Assembly: GCA_951799425.1 (NCBI GenBank)
Contig: OX637399.1
Location: 15,616,501-15,680,500, forward strand
DNA length: 64,000 nt
DNA from: Ilex aquifolium
Taxonomy: Eukaryota > Streptophyta > Magnoliopsida > Aquifoliales > Aquifoliaceae
Direction: 5' to 3'
A model generated the notes under the pieces. It was not told where the DNA came from and ran no database searches. It worked only from the letters and a program-made list of their open reading frames with translations. A program made the translations under genes and the position numbers. Below are positions 58,351-64,000 of this stretch, piece by piece. Numbering within the stretch: the stretch's first letter is position 1; every line of letters starts with the position of its first letter.

Positions 58351-59351
58351 GTTAGTGTAAATGAAGTGATTAGTTGCTTATATCTCAATGCTAGAAGTAC
58401 CTTGTCATACATTTTTTAGAAATGATTTTAGGTCATGTTTGAATTCATTTGATCCTTAAGCCTATTCTTTATTGACATCATCCGTGCTAGTCGTCACTGA
58501 GCTTTAATGGGAATTTCGTTTCTTAACCATGTAAATCACCAAACTAAGTATAAACGTGTTTATCTTACATTGGTTATCACGGGATTGATATTGTTTACAA
58601 TTTTGAAAAGTGGATGGTGGGTACTATAAAATAAAGGGAAAAAAATAGATAAAATGAGGATGATGGGTATTTGAGATTATTGCTGAAATTAAAAAAGATG
58701 AAAAGGAAAAAAAGAGAAAATGAATTATCTTTGAAAAATGGTTGGAAAGGGAAATATAGAGAAATACATGTGTTGAGCTATTATTTCCAACGAAGGAAAT
58801 TTGGGTGAAAAAATTGTATTTACGGGGTACTATTTTGAATTCTTATTATCCTTCGATTCTATAACTTACATATAACTTATGAGTGAAACAGTCACTATAA
58901 TCAGAGGTTTTCTATTCTTAGAGTGAATCCTTGGTGAGATTTGCATCAAAGCTAGCATTGGATAGCTAATAGAGATGTGAGTTTTGTTTGATGAATCTCT
59001 TGAATTGCACAATCATTTCATGCAAACATAAGTTTCTAATGTTGATGTGAATGTGAATACTTTTACATGACATTTAAATCTATAGTTTAGCTTTTATGTG
59101 AATAAGTTGAGTGGATGGTGAATTAGTTTTAATTTCATTGTTAATTAAGAATTAATAATATGTTCCAAATTTCTAGATGAATAAAAGTAAGTTTGTAGAT
59201 ATCTTCTTTGGAAACCTTCACGAGATAAAACTCATCCACTAGGGGTAACCTAGAGGTTTAACGGCTTGTCGCATATGTTAAATATAATCATGATCCCAAC
59301 GAAAGTGGCTTTGGATTTTTATTTGTATTTTTTGTTTGTTAGGGACAAGCA
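58351..59351 (+). other. 3' interior of element E; no gene seen
   Basis: No coding sequence is recognised. The stretch ends with GTTAGGGACAAGCAAAGCTT, the block that precedes the purine tract and 3' LTR. Confidence 0.5.
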
Positions 59352-59370
59352 AAGCTTAAGTTGGAGGTTG

Positions 59371-59707
59371 TGATGAGTACATAATATTGCATAAATTTAT
59401 AACTTAAACCAATTATCTTAACTTTGTTTGTTAGTTATTCGTTTTAGTTAAGCTAATGTTTTATTAGTAAATTTTGTGTTTGTAGGTAATCTGGTGTAAA
59501 AAGGATGATTTACAATCATGTGGATGCTATGGAAAGCTTTGGAGATGGCTAGACTTGAACAGGGAGCACTACAACAAAAAAGCAAAAAAAATGAAGTTTT
59601 ATCAATAGGTTGAAACCTGCTTCCTATAGGTAAATCAAAACAAAAACTTTGCTACTGGTAGGTTATTTCTCACCTACCGGTAGGTCAAAACAAAAAAATT
59701 GCTACTA
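59371..59707 (+). repeat. 3' LTR of element E, truncated
   Basis: It starts TGATGAGTACATAATATTGC after a purine-rich tract and matches the first 340 bp of the LTR at 51320. It carries a CTACTGGTAG/CTACCGGTAG doublet (59652, 59673; 21 bp apart). It is interrupted by the end of LTR D. Confidence 0.75.
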
Positions 59708-61418
59708 CTTGATGGCGTTTACCCTAATCTCTGAACATTACCCGGTCATGTGTACGTGGCTTATACGGTTAGGTGAGCGTCACTCTCCCTTGGATATCAT
59801 GCAAGAAATAGGGAAAACGTGTGTGTGGATGAAAGTGCGTGTGTGTGCAAAAGTGCTCTCCAATCGAAGAGAGACTTTCGAGTGTCGTGTTTTACTTGGA
59901 ATTGAGTATTCCAAGATCTTCTCCTCAGGGAATGACGGTTAAATTGTGTGAAGGTGATTTTTTAAAAAATGGAAAAGTGTAAAATCTTTTGAGTTTGTGT
60001 TTTGGTGAGTGAAGTTTTGATTTAAAATGTAATGGAAACAAGGTTGGCTAATCTGAAGGGTTCATTCCAATGGGAATGTCAAATCAACTCAAAACATTCT
60101 TCCAATGGTTCCTAGGTGTTCGATTGATTCGTAGGAAGTGAGAGACAAATGTGGAGGTGTAGGCTCAAGCATACCCCATGACAAGTCTACGGTGTATCAA
60201 GAGCTCACGACCACGTCCGCACTCAACCTAGTCAAACTTGACACTTTACACTACGAGGGAGAATGGAGGAGAGTTGATTTAGCATACCCAAGAGGAAATC
60301 TCCCTTGGATTAGCCAACATAAAACTTAACTACTCATATTAAATGCAAAGACATACAATGTAGAAAGAGACATGGTAATGAAATGGAGATTAAAACTTGT
60401 ATTAATGTAAAGAAAAGTTAAATACAAAGATAAGTGCACTAAAAACCCATTTGGAAAGCTTGAGAATAAAAGCTTAATGTAACAATGGTAGATTCAAAGA
60501 TACATGGGTAAAATTGCAATACACTTGAAATAAATGAAATTAAAGTGCCATAAATGAAGATTACAAGAGTCTTACAGCAAACTACAAGTGAAATGGGTAA
60601 GAAAATGCAAAAATACAAACTTTCTCTCTCTAAAACTATGTCTTATTCCTTGAGCTTCTCTCTCTACAATGCTGAATAATCCTCTATAATGGTGTAACTC
60701 CTTGCATTTTTGTCCATGAGGCCCTCTAGCATGTGTGTGCAGGTCTCCCATCAATCGGGGGCTGAGTTGATGGCTTGGATAGGCTAGGACAAGCCTAGCC
60801 TGCAACTTCCCAAGCTTCCACCTTCTCTCTCTTCCTCATTAATGCATTGGCCTCAAAAGTCCAACCTTAAGTGTAGGGAGGCATGTATTTATGTAGAATA
60901 TGTCAGGGGACAAGTGGGAGAATCATAGGGGGGATCCCCAAGTGGCAGAGCTTGAGTTGCAGGTGTCTGACATTTCTGGGCAAAACCTTCCGGAAGGTCG
61001 ATGCAAACCTTCCGAAAGGTTTTGGCAGAGGCAGAGGAAAAAGCTGTCGAGTATGCCTAACCTTCCAGAAGTTCGATACAAGCCTTCTAGAAGGTCTTCT
61101 TCGAGTGTGCAAAACCTTCCGGAAGGTTTTGGCAGGCAGAAGTTGTCCAGTGTACAAACCTTCCAGAAGGTTTTCTCCTGATTTGCTTTTTTCTTGATTT
61201 CTTCACTTTCCAAGCCTCCCTTTAAGCCACCCCTCATCTCCATTGACTTTGAGCAGTACGATGGGGGCTTAACTCAAGCCATTTCCAACTCTTTACCTAC
61301 AATCACACAACAACATCATTAATTGTTTTCTTAATTGCATTTCCTCTCATTTTCACCACAAAAGCAAGTATAAAAGGGTATAAAAGCATATATAATGTGC
61401 AATATTTTGTGCTAATCA
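59708..61418 (-). repeat. LTR D, 3' LTR of element D (family P, about 1.71 kb)
   Basis: On the minus strand it starts TGATTAGCACAAAATATTGC at 61418 and ends near CGCCATCAAG at 59708. It shares GCACTTTTGCACACACACGC-like and CCTGAGGAGA blocks with LTRs A-C. The TTCCGGAA cluster (60988-61168) precedes a TATA-like ACATAAATACATGCC near 60890 on the minus strand. Confidence 0.75.
60988..61168. promoter_or_regulatory. Six TTCCGGAA-type palindromes in LTR D
   Basis: Cores start at 60988, 61010, 61063, 61084, 61117 and 61161; two are exact and the rest have one change. The spacings 22 and 21 bp define doublets. The spacer of the first is GGTCGATGCAAACC, the same as in LTR B (reversed) and near that in the internal cluster at 63354. 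Confidence 0.75.
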
Positions 61419-61431
61419 CACCCCCCCAACT
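61419..61431 (-). other. Polypurine tract of element D
   Basis: On the minus strand AAGTTGGGGGGGTG sits directly before the LTR start TGATTAGC. It shows that LTR D is a 3' LTR and that the element's interior lies to its right. Confidence 0.8.
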
Positions 61432-61749
61432 TGAGTTTTGGTAGTCCCTAGCAAACTTTATTTCAAACCACAAGGTATAAAACTACAACAACCCATTCAT
61501 ACAAGTAAATCATCAAACATTCAAAATGCAAAAATCACAATGCAATTAAAAAAATAGACTTGGGCAAGATAAAATGAAACAATTGTGGTACTTTTCATTA
61601 ATGATTTACAAAAGTTCAGTACAATGGGTTAGAGTTCAAAAACAAAACGGCCCAACATCCTAAAGGCACTTCTACTAGGCCGACAAAACTAACCCTAACT
61701 GTGTACAACCTAAAACCAAAAGAAACAAAACAAGTAACACGACGGCAAC

Positions 61750-63079
61750 CTATTCGTCATCCTCATCTCCAGCATCCTCCTCCTCTCTAGCATCATCATC
61801 ATTGCTCCCAGACTCACTTTCATCACCACTCTCCTCCTCCTCGTCATTATCGTCATCATCGGAGCCTCCTACCTCGACAACTGTAGAAGTCATGGGAGCG
61901 GAGGTAGAAGGTCCGGCCAGAGGCGGCGGAGGTCCACCGAGGATGGGCTCGCCCGAGAAAGTGTGCTGGAAGATCCGGGTCACCATCAATGATAGTCCAT
62001 GCATTGCAGTCTCCAAGACATCCAAACGCTGGGACACAGTGTGGACCGGGGCAGAAGTAGAAGGTCCGGAAGAGGATGGCCTCGTAGAGGATGCCTCAGG
62101 TCCCGAGGCACTAGCTAGCTCACCCCCAGTCCTTGCTACCCTCTTACTACTACTTGATTTCCCAATAGCACCAGTCTTAGAGGGGAACAACACATCACAT
62201 GCATAGGCCTTGACCTTGCAATGGGAGCACATCCTCGTGACAAGATTGTCGAAGGGGAGATTAGCCTTCGGCTTTGTAGCCTGAGCGAACTCCTTCATGA
62301 ACTCCCAGATCAAAAGTGCCACGTCCATTTGCTTCCCAGTCATGAATGCATGTAAAAGTGCGAGCTTCTCCACATTAGGGTTCTTCTCCGCACCCCTAGG
62401 GCTCAGATTTTAATGTAAGATCTTGTTCATGACCCTGTAGGAATGCTTGAAGGCCCCGACTAGAGTTGTCCCTTTGAATTTGGTCGGGTCCTCATAGGTG
62501 AGCTGCACATACTCAGAGAGTGTTTTACTCCCTTCGACATTGTGTGGGTAGACTGGGGTATTAAGGGGAGGTCTCTAGTAATTCAACAGGGTAGCAATCA
62601 AATCCGGGGTCACGTCAAACGTTTTCCCCCTCACATTCATCCTACGAATCGAACCATCCTCGCCCAACACCATCAATTTCCTATAAAATTCCCTACACAA
62701 CGCTAGGTTATACTCGCTAACCGGCTCAAACTAAATCCTCAATCCATAACCCTCGATAATCCTCACCACCTCGTTATTTGGTCCAAGAGTAATCTTATCC
62801 ACAAATCACTCACATGTGACATTTTTATCGTTTATCCTTTGCTTGCGAGCATCATGTCTTGCTTTCGTACTCCTCTCTGCCCTTTCTCCGCTACTTGGAC
62901 CCACCACACTCCTCTTGCGGGAGCTAGTGCCCGCGGGTTGTGGGAAATCCGGACCCCGTACGTTTGGTACGGGCCATGAGAACCAACAGTGCCCCCAAAC
63001 CCAAAAAAGTCAAAAACCATAACAAGAGTTGCTCAATGGGCTCAAAAGCATCAAGGGAGATCCTACCCATGAGAGCCAT
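61750..63079 (-). pseudogene. Degraded ORF of element D, putative plant transposon protein type, with acidic tail
   Basis: On the minus strand an ATG near 63079 is followed in the various frames by short family-like blocks: ARHDARKQRI, CEWFVDKITLGP, CREFYRKL, VRGKTFDVTPDLIATL and YVQLTYEDPTKF. A well-kept C-terminal part follows (about 62373-61750): LLHAFMTGKQMDVALLIWEF, a Ser/Pro-rich linker, a helix VSQRLDVLETAMHGLSLMV, and a very acidic end (about 35 residues of Asp/Glu/Ser). The order of blocks is that of the plant 'putative plant transposon protein' domain carried by some LTR elements. Its biochemical role is not known to me. It is broken, with several breaks. Confidence 0.65.
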
Positions 63080-63353
63080 TGTAATGGAGTTCAAGGTTTT
63101 GTAGAAAATCAAAGAGAACAGAGAAACCTAGGGTTTTAAAGGTGAACTCCAAGAAATTTCGGTAGAATTCAGTTAATAAACAACCCTAGCTATGGAAAAT
63201 GGAAGATTTGGATGGTGGGTGATTGTCTTTGAAGCTTGGAAGATATTAGAGAGAGAGAAGAGAGTTTGGGAGATTAATATTTGAGGGAAATGTGAAGGGT
63301 TTCCCGAAAAAACTGAACTTAAAACCCTCGTTTTTAGCCTTCTGGGCATGACC

Positions 63354-63482
63354 TTTCGGAAAGTCGACGCAAACCTTCCAGAAGGTTTTGGGAGAAGCTG
63401 AGGCAAAAGCTGTCTAGTGTATCAAACCTTCCGGAAGGTCTATACAAACCTTCCGGAAGGTTAATAACCAAACCTTCCAGAA
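63354..63482. promoter_or_regulatory. Internal TTCCGGAA-type cluster upstream of element D's ORF
   Basis: Cores start at 63354 (variant), 63376 (variant), 63429, 63451 and 63475 (variant); the doublet spacings are 22, 22 and 24 bp. The spacer GTCGACGCAAACC matches the LTR D spacer with one change. It is followed, on the minus strand, by a pyrimidine-rich leader with TCTCTTCTCTCTCTCT and then the ORF's ATG. Confidence 0.7.
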
Positions 63483-64000
63483 GGTTTTGCCTTTTTTTGG
63501 TAAAACAATTCCTATGCTCCAAATCTCTCTTTCAAACCTACTTATCCCAAATCCTATACATTCTAACAACCTATCTATGACATCTTCTCTACCAAAAAAT
63601 TGAATCACAAATATGAACCACAATCGAGTGATCATGCCCAAAGTCATTTCCGAAATTGCAATATGATTTAAAAGTTTGATGCTTTCAAATACAAGACATG
63701 AATTTCTAATTTTAACTACCAAAATGAATACCCAAAATGTAAAGCATATATTCAAATGACAAAGGTATTCCTAATTCTATCCAGTATCAAAAACTTGAGC
63801 GATATTCCCCCATCCCTTAAGCATAGGGCTACATAACACATTGTTCAAATGCCCAAATCAAGCACACATGAGCATCACCATGGCTTTAAATGCTATTCTA
63901 GAGTATGCACCTACACATTCATCTTCAAACTCGTGTGTGTGTGAAATGGACATGTAATTTAAACATTTACCTAATGGAATTCACATTCACTCGGCTATCC
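63483..64000 (-). other. Upstream interior of element D; no gene seen
   Basis: AT-rich DNA with no recognisable coding sequence. GGGATGGGGGAATATCGCTC on the minus strand (about 63817-63798) is a purine-rich block. The sequence runs off the window. Confidence 0.4.

Larger units (their letters stand above)
51320..59707 (+). mobile_element. Athila/Tat-like element E with two nested solo LTRs
   Basis: The 5' LTR (51320-54710, with solo LTR C inside) is followed by a degenerate primer site (about 54714-54733, resembling TGGCGCCGTTGCCGGGGA) and a gag-tail relic. The interior also contains solo LTR F, and a purine-rich tract (GCTTAAGTTGGAGGTTG, ending 59370) precedes the 3' LTR start TGATGAGTACATAATATTGC (59371). 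The 3' LTR is cut at about 59707 by element D. The 5' and 3' LTR starts align well. No RT or integrase is seen in what remains, so it is degraded or non-autonomous. Confidence 0.7.
59708..64000 (-). mobile_element. Element D: minus-strand LTR element with a 'putative plant transposon protein' ORF
   Basis: The 3' LTR (59708-61418) is preceded, on the minus strand, by the tract GTTGGGGGGGTG (61430-61419) and by an interior that runs past the right edge. The interior carries a degraded ORF (61750-63079) for a protein type often annotated in plant genomes as putative plant transposon protein. That type is known from Athila/Tat-like LTR elements and is not a DNA transposase. A second cluster of the LTR's TTCCGGAA motif lies upstream of this ORF (63354-63482). 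The 5' LTR is not in the window. Confidence 0.65.

Noticed and set aside
60883-61243. Overlapping frames on both strands encoding repeated FRKV/PEGF-like peptides
   Set aside because: They are the TTCCGGAAGG palindrome read in several frames. The same peptides appear wherever the motif is dense, so they are not genes.
61802-62206. Plus-strand frame opposite the acidic-tail ORF
   Set aside because: It is a shadow of the Ser/Glu-rich coding strand. The minus-strand frame carries the family-like blocks.

Overview
The window is plant nuclear DNA, most likely from a non-grass angiosperm. It is almost entirely layered LTR retrotransposons plus Helitron-type DNA. I found no host protein-coding gene, rRNA or tRNA that I could support. 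The plant assignment rests on chromodomain (Tekay/Del-type) Ty3/Gypsy polyproteins, Athila/Tat-type gag and leader sequences, tRNA-Met and tRNA-Asp type primer binding sites, and a Helitron with a plant-type snRNA promoter element.

Layout. 1-5685: an Athila/Tat-like element on the minus strand (5' LTR 3945-5685, gag relic 1046-2114), cut by a solo LTR with a 5-bp target duplication (2188-3857) and bordered by another LTR (1-1045). 5735-9731: a Tekay-like LTR on the plus strand, with a solo LTR (7276-9059) inside it. 9732-11185: no gene seen. 11186-34676: a copia-like LTR whose middle is split by a 22.5-kb nest. The nest is an outer chromovirus (11391-33945, TSD GAACC), carrying a full-length inner chromovirus (17421-27237, TSD GCTGG) in its gag-pol and a solo LTR (30876-33915, TSD CATAT) in its 5' LTR. 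34677-37216: a Helitron. 37225-43360: a pol-less derivative related to the outer chromovirus. 43361-46275: a second Helitron-like 3' end and a plus-strand LTR. 46276-51319: old Tat-type gag, protease and RT remnants with two LTR-like insertions. 51320-59707: an Athila/Tat-like element with solo LTRs nested in its 5' LTR (52248-54158, TSD GGGAT) and its interior (56474-58345, TSD CTTTG). 59708-64000: a minus-strand element carrying a 'putative plant transposon protein' ORF, running off the right edge.

The most interesting signal is regulatory. In at least six LTR families from different Ty3/Gypsy lineages, the U3 just upstream of the TATA box carries clusters of a self-complementary motif: TTCCGGAA, CTACCGGTAG, TTCGAA or AAGCTT, with a looser GTGCAC case. 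The motif sequence differs between families, and even between copies with the same LTR backbone. The geometry is kept: motifs come as doublets spaced 18-23 bp start to start. In several families a shared module of about 130 bp containing CATAACTTTT or a variant lies next to the cluster, in either orientation. One element repeats the same doublet a second time, upstream of its internal ORF.

LTR divergence agrees with the nesting order: about 1.2% by eye for the inner chromovirus and about 2.5% for the outer. All comparisons were made by eye, and lineage names rest on motif recognition without a database search.
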